Shown piece by piece: positions 54,801-64,000 of a stretch of DNA of 64,000 nucleotides. The notes under the pieces are model-generated. The model ran no database searches. It was given only the letters and a program-made list of their open reading frames with translations, and was not told where the DNA came from. Every line of letters begins with the position of its first letter. The first letter of the stretch is position 1. A program made the translations under genes and the position numbers. The DNA comes from Gari tellinella (Eukaryota > Mollusca > Bivalvia > Cardiida > Psammobiidae), in the NCBI GenBank assembly GCA_922989275.2, contig OV277861.1:41914623-41978622 (forward strand), given 5' to 3'.

Positions 54801-57800
54801 CAACTAGATTATTAAAGAATATGGAAGGTCGTAGTTACAGTGAGAGGAACAGTCCCTTCCAGATATGGTAGTAGAAGCACCCACACTTAATACATTTAAA
54901 TCTAGGTTGAATAGTCACTGGGGGGTCACCTACAAATTTGATGCCAAGTGCTACTACCCATATGTGTGAACTTATGTGAACAATTATGAATATGACAGTG
55001 ATATCTGTGATAAGATATTTTTAACCAATTATGTGTAAATAGAAACTGTATAGCTAATTTATGAGTGTACACGATAATAGTGTACATATAGTCATATATA
55101 TATTGAAAAACATGAAGGAACCGGAAGTCCAGATAAAACTGTAAATAACAATCATAATAATAAGAAAAGGAATACAAAAGGGCCTAAGAAGCTTCAAGCT
55201 TATGCAACAGTGTTGCATCCGGCCTCTACAACTATGTGAACTATATGTGTTGGAGTGTTTCCCTAGCATGCAGGAGACCCAGGTTCAAAACCTAGTCTGA
55301 GCTGGGATATTTTCAATTTGTAACATTTTTAACACTTTTCCCTGTCAACTTAAAGTGACAGTCACAAAGCTTTACACAGAATATCTTTGTTCCAGATTCA
55401 TTTTATAATATTAATAATAACGACTTTATTTAACACCTGTTTATTAAAAACTGACTTGTTTATAAACAACCTGAAATAATGTCATTGACATCATGCAGTC
55501 TTTAAGATATATCAATGTCAAAACCATATTAGAGCACTATGATATAACTGGATACAAAAATTGTATTTTTGCATGGTGACGTCAAGGTGCCCTGCTCACA
55601 TCAAGTATGGTGACAATATTTAGCACGTTGCGTGTTACACCTTCTTTGAATTATTGCAATAAACCAATAGGATACAGTCGCAGGTATCATTTTATTCGAT
55701 ACAAAAATGTTAACAAATAATAAAACTGCTGCACTTGTCCTGAAACTTTTCGAACAACCCTTGTATAATGACCCAGTTCCAGTTAGTCCGTGTAGTTAGT
55801 TAATCCCAGTTCTAGCTAGGATATTTTCTGTCTGTTATTGTCCGATTTTTCTGACCTGTCAGAGTTATTTTTAGAACAGAATAGTTCATAATGGTAAATA
55901 GATAACAGGGTAACATCGTATCTATATAGTCGCACACTTTCCAACTTGAGATAAGCATGATCCTCGTGCAGCACGGACAGCTGCCCTAGTTTTACTGATA
56001 TGTTATTCATTCTCAATAAACGTGTTTATGCTAAAAACTATTATGTCCATTGCAAACAGGTTGGAGCTAGATTAAATTAATTTTCTACAGTTTAGTGCAT
56101 TGTGTTTGCGTTTATTCGGGACTCTACTGTACATTACACACAATAAATACAGCTTTCCATATCCCTGGCTAACAGTACGGAAATCAATGAGTACGGTGAT
56201 CATCGGGGTGATCCCTTTTAAGATTTTAGAATGTTCCAATCTAAAAATAACTCTGACAGTCACAGGTCAGAAGAAAACACTAATACATAGTCATTGACCC
56301 AGATCTGATTTTAACTGCATTCAACAATGTAAAAGTTTATATTTCAGATTGGAGTGACATCATCAAAATGTCTGAATCTGCTGCCAATTGCTGGTAAAAC
56401 ACAAAAGGTGAAAATAAGTTTGTTGTTTTCTTTATGCAGACGATTAAAGTATCTTGTTGGTTTTTATTTTTAAAAATGCAACCAGTCATAATAAATGTTA
56501 AGAGAGGAAAACTCTAGTAATTTTTAACAAGCTATGTCATAGCTATATATACTGCACTGGTATTTATATATACAACAATACCTTGAAGATTCTTTAGACT
56601 TTAGACTCATGATTTACTTTCAACTTGCTTTAAGCAATCATCTGTCATCACTTCTTAACCCATTACCCCATAAATACACCTTTTTACGCCTTTAGTATAT
56701 TCATTCACTGTAGAAAATAGTTCCAATTTATACAGTTATGAATATGTATAATATGTTATACTTGCTATATACCAGCAGATGGAAGCTTAAAGCAGGCTGA
56801 AAGTAAAGCAGAAAGCGCCTTAAGGCGCATTCTGCTTTACTTTCAACCTGCTATAAGTGGTTACCTATATTCAATACTAGAAATAGGCTATTGGGAAATG
56901 GGTTAAACAAGTCATGGGTGAAAGGGTAATGCTAGAAAAATGTAATCCAGAAAACTACTATAGGCATGGTATGAATGGCTTTGGTTTTACAACTAGGTCA
57001 TATTGAAACTTTCTGCAATGCTGTTATCCTGTATTAACTCTTTCAACACTAAGTAACTCTTGTAGGTTATTAGGTTCCCTTGTGGACCATTTTAGTTACC
57101 AGTCTACTTAGAATTCTGGATAGTTTAATAAATACTCATATAAATTAGCAAAACTCGTAGACCCTGATCAGAGGGCTCCTTAAGGATCCCTCTGATCTGG
57201 GTCTATACTGTTTGCAAATTTAATTAGTATATATGTACTTTAACCAGGTCCATGGTGTTGAAAGAGTTATGCTACCTTCTTGTGCAAGAGTACAAGGGCA
57301 TCTTCTTTTGGGTTGCTGCCACCACAAAACTATATTTTACAATTCTGTTCATTTAGATTGCCACTGCAGACCACAAGGGCATACTGCAAGTGTTTGGACT
57401 GAGAAAAGGAGAAATACAGGTATGTTTTCTGGACAAGTATGAAGATTTGTTTCGTCTGAAACAAGAAAGTGCAGTTTACAAGAACCATATCTCTGTCATC
57501 TCCCAATATTAAAATATTTCCCTTTTCCTTAATTATGTCTCCCCTATATAGGGCTAGGGGGATGGGAGACATATTGTTTTATGCCTCCCTGATATATGGG
57601 TGAGAGAGACATATTGTCTGTCTTTCAATCCCTGTGTGCATTCTAGGTTAACTAGATTTTACAGTTTCCTCTAGCATTAACATTGCTTACTTGAATACAG
57701 GGCTCCAGATAAGAGGGAGTAAAGCGAACAAATCCAAAATTTCTCACTCATTTCAGCACCAAATCCTATGGAGTTACTACTCATTAGAATCGTCTCTTCG

Positions 57801-60800
57801 AGACGATTCTAATGAGTAGTGACACCATAAGGTTTTATGCAGAAATAAAGATTTTAGTTTTTGAAATACTCCCCTTATCTGGAGCTCTGTTGAATACTTC
57901 GATAGTTGTACAGTTGTTGATTTGGACCATTCCCAACCCACCAATATCACCTAACCACAATTTGACATTGGACTTAGAATTAGATTTTACTGTTTTGTCT
58001 AGCATCAGCACTACTTGACTACAATGCTTTGATATTTATACAGTTGTTGCCTTTGACTTATTACCAACTAATTTTTATCACTCAACCATGATTTTGACTT
58101 TGACCTTGACCTATTTTGGACTATTTCCCTGTTAACTGGATTTTACTGCTTACTAGAATAATTGGATATTTAAACAGTTGTTGCCTTGGATCATATTACC
58201 AATTCACCCAACCTCAATTTTACCTTGACCATGACCTATTTTGGACTTTGAAAAGTTTCAGAATAAAAATATATATTGTCAAGGATACCACAAGAGGTAT
58301 AAGCATTTGTTGAACACACTTGTTTCAGATAATATTTGTTGCTGAACACAGGTTTGACCATATTAACCCATTATCCAAATACACCTTTTTTATGCCTTTA
58401 ACTTATTCATCCACTGAGGAAAATAGTTCCATATCATACAGTTATGAACATGTACCAGAAGAAATGTTTTCGATATTCTAGCAGATTTAAGCTCAGTAAA
58501 GCAAGCTGAAAGTAAAGCAGCATGTGCCTTAAGGCACATTCTGCTTTACTTTCAACCTGCTTTAAGTGGTAACCTGTCTTCAAAACTGAAACATGCTATG
58601 GGGTAATGGGTTACTGTATATATTTTGTCCTATTTTTCTATTGATAGCAAGTTTTTAAAACCCTTCCTGGACCTAAAATTACCAGACTGGAGCTCGGTGG
58701 ACCAGTGGGTGGAGTTCGGGAGAGAATATTTACAACCAGTGGTGCAGAAGTCAAAGGCTTCACAAAGAAAGGCAAAAACTTCTTGACCTTTGACACCAAC
58801 ATGTCTGAGCCAATAGAATCCATGTAAGAACAGACACATCTTTAACCCTCAATTTAATAGCCTGTTTCTAGTTTACTTCCAACCTGAAATAAGGAATTAC
58901 TTGTCTTTAACACTGAAAGCAAGGTATAATGGTAAAGATTAAATTATTTGAAATGTGTATAAACATGAGTCAAACTATGAGAAAACCAGATTTATTGCAT
59001 TGTTTGGAACTCACAATTTTGATATATTGCAAGTGTTTACAGTGTTCCCTCCCTACAACAACCTTCAGAACAATGATTCCCTCCTTACAACAATGCTTGC
59101 CGCTGCTCCCCAAACAAGTCAATAATAGAATGTTCGCATTCACTGCTGCAATAGGGTCTGCTTAAATTTGCTGTTTGTCGTATTTTCTCAAAGTTACATA
59201 TTGGACATTTTGACAGAAGAAACATAAAGACGAGTGACAAACAATTTGAACCCAGATCAAACGCTGCATTACGCAACCTCTGATCTGGGCTCAAACCGTT
59301 TACAAATGTACTCTCCCTCCCTTCAACAACTCTCTCCTAACAACACACACAATCATTGTCTCCCATTTGGTGTTGTTGTAGAGAAGGAGCACTTAACCTT
59401 GATCATACGCCACGACTGAGATATGCTAGGGTTGGTCTACAATGTCTTGTATTGCAATAAGCCTGGTTTTGTCAGTGCAGGGCTCAAAAGTTTTGTTATT
59501 TTTACAGGTATGTAGAAGGTTCAGAATTGTTCTGCTGTGGCAAGTTTATGTACAACCATTACCGAGATTGCAAGGACACAAACTTCTTCCTATGTGGTGA
59601 TGAAGTCAGTGACGTAATATGTCTGCCCACTAACCTTTCCACAGAGGTCACTCCCGTACTGGCCTGTCAAGACAGAGTGTTGAGGGTGCTACAGGTGAGT
59701 ACTGATTGGAATCAGGGTCAAAGGTTATAAAGAGTTTGAGTTGAGACTGAGATCGCTTTCACCTGATTAGTCAGATTTGAGCTTTTGGTCAGCCAAAGCT
59801 CAAATCTTACAAATCAAATGCTTGAGAATGATGTTGAGGTCATTTTCAAGCACCTGATTGGTCAGATTTGAGCTTTGCTCAGATTCAGACTCAAAGCAAA
59901 TGCTTTAAAAATCCTTGGGGCCTAGAGTAAAAAGATATGAAACTCAGGCATCAACCAAATTTGTTTTCACACAAATCTGATTGAGTATGAAGCTTATATA
60001 ATTAGCTCAAAATATGCAGAATAATTCTACTATGAAACAGAAATTGAAAACATCATAGTTTGTAGATCTGCTTGCACAGTTACAAAGCATTCTTAACTTT
60101 AACAGTGTGTTCAGATTGAACTTGCCTCCTCCTGTTGAATATTAATATATGAAACTTAGCCGGCTATGAATATCTTATCTACTTTTAAACTATTACTCTT
60201 GCCAAGCATATCCTATAAAGAAAACAGCGAATACCCTGATCAGGCAACTCCTTCTGGAGCTGTCTAATCTGGGTCTACACTGTTTTCAAAAAATGTCAAT
60301 GGCTATGTGTACATATAGTTACAATAGTAACTTGGTCTACATATATTTACAGTAGATTAACTTAGTAATTTACTAGATTATTACACATGTATATACTGGA
60401 GTAATTACTATTTATACTTGTATTTACAGTACCCGGTAATAAATGACTTGGTGTACATGTATTTATATTAGATTTACTAAGTAATTTACTAGATTATTAT
60501 ACATGTATATACTGGAGTAATTACTATGTGTACCTGTATTTACAGTAATAATTGACTTGATGTACACTGTTTTTACAGGAGTCCGAGTTGCTATATGAAG
60601 TGGAGGTGCCAGGTCCACCAGTTATACTGTCTCTCTATGGAAATGATGGAGGTAAGAAAGCTATTGTCACAATATATAAAACTGCCTAAAACATTTGGGT
60701 CAGGGCTGCCATTTCTTCAGATTTTTCTGAAAGCTTCGGATTGTTATCCTAGCAGATGGTAGCTTAAAGCAGGCTGAAAGTAAAGCAGAATGCGCCTTAA

Positions 60801-62525
60801 GGCGCATTCTGCTTTACTTTCAACCTGCTTTAAGTAATTGCGCTGGAAAATTAGAAAAAATGGAAGTCTTAGGATTTTTTATAATCAACTTATGGCAGCC
60901 CTGTTGGGTTTGCAACTACTGTGGATAACTGGCACTTGCTTCGTTCAAAATAACTTGTATTTCCTCAGTTGAAAGGCAATCACTTGAACTCACTTAACCC
61001 GTTCCCCCATAAACTGTTTTCTGTATTGAAGACAGGTAATTGCTTAAAACAGCATAAAACTAAAGCAGAAAGTGCCTTTACATGTATTGACTGCATTCTG
61101 CTTTATTTTCAGCCTGCTTTAAGCTACCATTTGCTAGGATATAAAATATATTTTTGCTGATCTTAACACATTGAACCCTACCTGTAAAGAGTAAGTTGAC
61201 CTATGCACAAAGGTGAAGACCTGGGCCTGGATCAGAGGGCTTCTCAAGTGTTTGTCATTTTGCAATATATGTCTGACCACAACCATAAATAGTCAAAAAT
61301 GGACTTAATCTGAAACTGGACTTTTTCATTAAAAGTTTCTGAGGTGGATGAGTTCCTGTACCGTTTTATTCCATAGTTCAGGGCTCCAGATAAGGGTAGT
61401 TTTTCAAAAACTAAAATCTTTATTTCTGCATTAAACCCTATGGTGTTACTACTTCTCATTAGAATCGTCTCTTCAAGACGATTCTAACGAGTAGTAACAC
61501 CATAGGATTTGTACTGAAATGAGTAAGAAATTATTGAATTTGTTCAGTAAACTCCTTCTTATCTGGAGTTTTTTTCCATTCCTTTACTAGGTGAAGAGGG
61601 TGATGAGATCTTGTTTGGCACATCAGATGGAAGAGTAGGACTTGTACAGATTAGCAGGTACAACAAATAAAGGACGTTGGCAATTGAACAATTTACATCA
61701 TTAACCCTTCTCCTGCTATTCATGTATATTGAATCCTTTTTACAAACAGTGTAGACCCTGATCAGACAGCTCTTTCAGGAGCTGCATGATAAGGGTCTTA
61801 TGGGATCTGTCTAACACGAGTCTCCAATATTTCCTGGGAACATTTCCTTCCTTTATAAGCCAATGTAATTGTTGAGATGATAGACTTTATTATTGGCCAA
61901 ATGTCTATTTGATAATTATTTACAAAAATGATTAAATGATGATTAACATGTTGCATGGCATGACTATTTAATAAAATGATTACTCTTATCTCCAGTATAC
62001 TCAAACTCCCTCCCGCTTATACGCATATACACATACAAACGCATGGCACACACATACACGAAAAAAATATTTGCCATAACACCCCCTCCCCCTCCTCTTC
62101 CAACAACCAACAATGAATTTGACGTAAAGATGTTGAAATCTTAGCATTCTGCTTTACTATCAACCTGCTTTAAGTGGTCACCTGTCATTAAAACTAGAAA
62201 CTAGCTCTGCTCGTCTCTAAATGACCATTTGTGTGGATGGGCCATAAAACTCCATTCTTTCATTCATTCATTCTTTACAAACAGGTTATGGTATAATGGT
62301 TTTAGTATTATAGACTATAATAGATGCTCTATGTGATATTCCAGGTTAGCCCCGGCTCACAGATGGGAGTTACCAAATGAGAAGAGGAATGGGGGAGTAC
62401 TGTGTCTGGACAACTATGATATCACAGCTGATGGTGTCCTTGACCTTATTGTAGGTCGTGATGATGGGCTGGTGGAGATCTACAGCTATGATGACTCTGA
62501 TGAACCTGTCCACAGGCATACACAT
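51851..62525 (+). CDS. BBS7: BBS7, BBSome subunit, 5' part (eight exons; gene continues)
   Basis: Coding exons: 51851-51886 (or from the ATG at 51848), 56348-56407, 57357-57419, 58648-58823, 59508-59694, 60579-60651, 61591-61657, 62345-62525. All joins keep frame and use GT-AG, giving about 281 residues. Human BBS7 has about 715, so this is the N-terminal beta-propeller. Strong matches to the vertebrate protein include [41 protein letters not shown] and VGRDDG. BBS7 joins BBS2 and BBS9 in the core of the BBSome, the coat complex that carries membrane proteins in and out of cilia. The rest (coiled coil, GAE and platform domains) must lie beyond 64000. Intron 1 (4.5 kb) contains a LINE; other introns hold MITEs. 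Confidence 0.95.
52860..52984. other. intron 1 DNA before the LINE
   Basis: Unremarkable intron sequence from 51887 to about 52984, without a recognised repeat. Confidence 0.4.
52985..54968 (+). pseudogene. non-LTR retrotransposon ORF2 remnant (Jockey/CR1-like)
   Basis: Frames in order: [20 protein letters not shown] and [11 protein letters not shown] (endonuclease-RT linker), then after frameshifts the reverse transcriptase (53940-54515) with [48 protein letters not shown] and the catalytic FADDTKLY, then QKDLGV-like [24 protein letters not shown] and a tail [12 protein letters not shown] ending at a stop near 54966. The 5' end (ORF1, endonuclease) is missing. At least three frame breaks plus an internal rearrangement make it inactive. 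It lies in sense in BBS7 intron 1. Confidence 0.85.
53594..53984. other. templated inverted insertion inside the LINE
   Basis: 53594-53701 is repeated directly at 53877-53984 (108 bp). Between them, 53702-53876 is the reverse complement of 54466-54640. Junction microhomologies are CCAACAT and TAG. It disrupts the reverse transcriptase frame. Confidence 0.9.
55000..55990. other. no gene; intron 1 DNA
   Basis: A B-box-like GGTTCAAAACCTAGTCTGAG at 55280-55299 hints at a tRNA-derived remnant like that at 3406. Nothing else recognised. Confidence 0.3.
56004..56136 (+). mobile_element. MITE-F, internally deleted
   Basis: CAATAAACGTGTTTATGCTA, GCAAACAGGTTGGAGC, GTGTTTGCGTTTATTCGGG and CTCTACTGTA. 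The hairpin and most of the right half are gone. Confidence 0.6.
56348..56407 (+). CDS. BBS7: BBS7 exon 2
   Basis: Acceptor TTTATATTTCAG, 20 codons [20 protein letters not shown], donor GTGAAA. Aligns to human VGVTSQKTMKLIPASRHRA. Confidence 0.92.
56659..56902 (+). mobile_element. MITE-A
   Basis: TTAA-flanked (56655-56658, 56903-56906), CCCATTACCCCATAAATAC start, palindrome near 56788-56856. Confidence 0.85.
57038..57266 (+). mobile_element. MITE-K, single-copy form
   Basis: CTCTTTCAACACTAAGTAAC start after TTAA (57034-57037), hairpin near 57150-57215, GGTCCATGGTGTTGAAAGAG end. Confidence 0.8.
57357..57419 (+). CDS. BBS7: BBS7 exon 3
   Basis: 21 codons [20 protein letters not shown](Q), donor GTATGT. 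A propeller strand pair, aligning to human VVIGDHDGVVMCFGMKKGE. Confidence 0.92.
57536..57600. repeat. TCTCCC...GGGAGACAT hairpin repeat end
   Basis: ATGTCTCCCCTATATAGG and GATGGGAGACATATTGT pair. Resembles the terminus of another Helentron-like family. The following 57600-57690 and 57900-58260 are diverged direct repeats (ACAGTTGTTGCCTTTGAC, GACCTATTTTGGACT), interrupted by a MITE-D. Confidence 0.45.
57698..57889 (-). mobile_element. MITE-D
   Basis: Flanked by TTGAATA (57691-57697, 57890-57896). CAGGGCTCCAGATAAG and CTTATCTGGAGCTCTG ends, perfect palindrome centre. Confidence 0.9.
58371..58610 (+). mobile_element. MITE-A
   Basis: CCCATTATCCAAATACACC after TTAA 58367-58370, palindrome near 58502-58565, GGGGTAATGGG end. 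Lies ~35 bp before BBS7 exon 4. Confidence 0.8.
58648..58823 (+). CDS. BBS7: BBS7 exon 4
   Basis: 58 codons plus two bases, [18 protein letters not shown] and [18 protein letters not shown]; donor GTAAGA splits a Met codon. Confidence 0.95.
59234..59312. repeat. degenerate hairpin of the AAACAGTTTG class
   Basis: GACAAACAATTTGAACCCAG and CTGATCTGGGCTCAAACCGT pair around GCTGCATTACGC. A fragment of a MITE I cannot assign. Confidence 0.55.
59508..59694 (+). CDS. BBS7: BBS7 exon 5
   Basis: Acceptor TTATTTTTACAG, one base plus 62 codons, including [24 protein letters not shown] and [15 protein letters not shown]; donor GTGAGT. Confidence 0.96.
59735..59892. repeat. small fold-back repeat
   Basis: CACCTGATTAGTCAGATTTG and TTGAGCTTTTGGTCAGCC recur as direct and inverted variants; half of it is also present at 33640-33705 (GCTCAAATCTGACCAATC). 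Confidence 0.55.
60371..60560 (+). repeat. ~116-bp tandem duplication before exon 6
   Basis: TACTAGATTATTACACATGT and TATACTGGAGTAATTACTAT occur at 60371 and again at 60487. Each copy carries a TATTTACAG acceptor-like sequence. Confidence 0.75.
60579..60651 (+). CDS. BBS7: BBS7 exon 6
   Basis: Acceptor CTGTTTTTACAG, 24 codons plus one base, [20 protein letters not shown]; donor GTAAGA splits a Gly codon. Confidence 0.93.
60701..60903 (-). mobile_element. MITE-E
   Basis: Flanked by TTGGGT (60695-60700, 60904-60909). CAGGGCTGCCATTTCTTCAG start, TTATGGCAGCCCTG end, perfect shared palindrome near 60764-60834. Confidence 0.9.
60996..61165 (-). mobile_element. MITE-A, diverged
   Basis: TTAACCCGTTCCCCCATAAAC start; hairpin apex enlarged (GTGCCTTTACATGTATTGAC); right end replaced by MITE-B-like sequence to about 61350. 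Confidence 0.6.
61379..61571 (+). mobile_element. MITE-D ending next to exon 7
   Basis: CAGGGCTCCAGATAAGGG start, TTATCTGGAG end running into a T run that forms the polypyrimidine tract of BBS7 exon 7. Confidence 0.8.
61591..61657 (+). CDS. BBS7: BBS7 exon 7
   Basis: Acceptor CCTTTACTAG, encodes (G)[21 protein letters not shown](R); donor GTACAA. Only ~20 bp separate it from the MITE-D. Confidence 0.93.
62345..62525 (+). CDS. BBS7: BBS7 exon 8
   Basis: Acceptor GTGATATTCCAG, one base plus 60 codons, [38 protein letters not shown]; donor GTATGG in phase 0. The next exon was not found before 64000. Confidence 0.9.
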
Positions 62526-62575
62526 GTATGGCCACTTGAACTTATGTCTTCTCTTGCTAAAATATAGGATCTGTT

Positions 62576-62716
62576 GTGAGTCGATGTTAAGACAAGCTGA
62601 TCTCAAAAGAGTCTAGAATTGAAATGTTATTAAGCAAGCCTTGGCGAGCTTAATAACTTTTCTGTTCTGGACGAGTTTGATTTCAACTTGTCAATAAACA
62701 TCGACGAGTGACAGAT
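62576..62716. mobile_element. palindromic element L, second copy
   Basis: GACAAGCTGATCTCAAAAGA ... AACTTGTC and outer TCGATGTT / AACATCGA pair; centre TTGAAATGTTATTAAGC as at 37272-37415. Confidence 0.7.
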
Positions 62717-62823
62717 TCTTTTTCTCACATATAGTGACGTTATAGCGACATCATTGAATTGATCTCACACATGTTGGAGACAAGGATATTCATGATCGTT
62801 GTTCCCTATAGAAAACAGAGGTA

Positions 62824-63660
62824 CAGTCATGGGACATAATTATTCGCCACCCTGCGAAAAAGTTGCTTATTTTTTTCAGCCTTTTTCAACTGTTTATTAG
62901 AATTAAAACTCTAGCAAACATTCGTTGTATTTCCTTTTGGTTTTAAGAGTTGGAGCAAAGACATGTAAAATGTTTTCTAATCTCGAATTGACCATGTGAT
63001 TCTTTGGTTCTTGTTGCTAGGTAATTTTAGAATGTACATGCAAAATTTGAACCATGTTCACATTATATGGTTACCATGGTAACAATAGATGAAAACTGTG
63101 TAAAACTTCACTCGATTAACGAACACTTTACATGTGCTATTAAAAGTAAAATAACAGAATGTCATTCTAAAGCTCTGTTTTTTCATGTTCAGTCACACAG
63201 TTCTAAAATTCAATCGGTAAACTTGATTCTCCATAGACTCCCATGTTAATTTTAGCATCTTTCGCATACATGTATCAGTAAACTTGAATATTAACAATTT
63301 CTGTAACTTTCTTCTTCAGTTTCCTTTTGAAAGCACAATTTTGTGTGGGGGAATATGTTTTTAAATTTAAACATTCTTAAATTTTAGATATGTGTCCCAT
63401 TTATTACCATAGCAACCAGTTTAGTGGAAAGAGTCAACTTTTTTCATTTATATTCTTAAGTTGCCTAGCAACAGATTTTCTGGTCCGAACAGCAGAGAAT
63501 AGATATTTATTTGAAAAGTCAACACCCTAACTTTTAAACTGCCCAACACTATTGTGTAATTTTGTGTTCGACAATTTTATGGCATCACCAGTAACGTAAA
63601 ACATGTGTGGAAAAAATGTCAAAATTTCGTAGGGTGGCGAATAATTATGTCCATTGACTG
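62824..63660 (+). mobile_element. TA-flanked Tc1/mariner-type non-autonomous element M
   Basis: TA at 62822-62823 and 63661-63662. About 38-bp inverted ends, CAGTCATGGGACATAATTAT with TCGCCACCCTGCGAAA. Interior 760 bp without a transposase frame. Confidence 0.85.
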
Positions 63661-63696
63661 TAGTTATGTGAGAATAGATTTGTCTCTTTTATCCCT

Positions 63697-64000
63697 GTAC
63701 TCCATATTTATCCCTTTTTACACATTTTATTGATTCCTCTACTAATGAAAATACATGTAGTTCCATTTTATTCATTCATGAATAAGAACAATAATAATTA
63801 TTTTCTATATCCTAGCAGATGTTAGCTTTAACCCTTTACCCCATAGCCTATTTGTAGTTTTGAACACAGGTGCCCACTTAAAGCCGGTTGAAAGTAAAGC
63901 AGAATGCGCCTTAAGTCGCATTCTGCTTTACTTTCAGCCTGCTTTAAGCTATTATCTGCTAGAATTTAGAAAATATTTCTTACAATACATTTTCATGACA
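63697..64000 (+). mobile_element. MITE-A interrupted at the hairpin foot by another MITE-A
   Basis: First copy reads to GCAGATGTTAGCTTTAA (63830), where the stem would begin; a second copy starts CCCTTTACCCCATAGCC at 63831 and runs off the window with an intact palindrome near 63880-63948. Confidence 0.75.

Noticed and set aside
55270..55310. tRNA gene near GGTTCAAAACC
   Set aside because: Only a weak B box is present; no matching A box or cloverleaf could be drawn.
62526..64000. BBS7 exon 9
   Set aside because: No stretch matching the expected continuation with splice sites was found; most of the interval is elements L, M and MITE-A.

Overview
The window is repeat-dense eukaryotic DNA, most likely from a bivalve mollusc. 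This rests on GT-AG genes with short exons in long introns, Helentron/pearl-like repeats with a 3' hairpin, tRNA-derived SINEs and hundreds of bases of short hairpin-bearing DNA transposons (MITEs). No species can be named from the sequence alone. Two protein-coding genes are supported and they stand head to head. On the minus strand, five coding exons (51626 down to 33873) encode a complete 292-residue PGAP2-type protein of GPI-anchor lipid remodelling. On the plus strand, eight coding exons (51851 to 62525) encode the first ~280 residues of BBS7, a BBSome subunit; the gene runs off the right edge. Their start codons lie about 220 bp apart, so 51627-51847 is probably a shared promoter.

Bases 1-33872 hold no host gene I can support. 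They are built almost wholly from mobile elements. I name the families by letter. A: TTAA-flanked, ends like CCCWTTACCCCATA, central hairpin. B: TTAA-flanked, ends CTCTTTCCTCCCTGAAAC / GACTAGGGTTCAAAGGG. C: TTAA-flanked, end CCCTTAGCCTGCCACTC. D: end CAGGGCTCCAGATAAG, 7-8 bp target duplication. E: end CAGGGCTGCCAT, 6-7 bp duplication. F: TA-flanked, CAGTGGAGAA. G: TA-flanked, CAGTCGAACTTCGATATC. H: TA-flanked, CAGTAAAACCTCTCTATT. I: TTAA-flanked, AGGGACTCGCAACC, carrying a tRNA-like sequence. J: CACAGAATTATACA. K: TTAA-flanked, CTCTTTCAACAC. L, M, N, P, Q and S are further palindromic or inverted-repeat elements.

From 6322 to 15803 the sequence is one Russian doll: an H element contains F and B elements, the B element contains a dead mariner, the mariner contains a 7.4-kb tandem double element of unknown class (A-X-B-A-Y-B, with identical end modules), and that contains a SINE and a J element. 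Other notable structures are a 660-bp fold-back at 3745-4406, Helentron-like arrays at 19557-23150 and 43188-44886, a 113-bp tandem amplification of half a MITE at 42081-42720, and a LINE in BBS7 intron 1 with a microhomology-flanked inverted duplication.

The most unusual pattern is modular. The same central hairpins occur in element families with different ends and different target duplications, and the TTAA at a hairpin apex has been used repeatedly as an insertion site by other TTAA elements. All homology calls were made by eye from recognised protein and repeat motifs; no database search was run.
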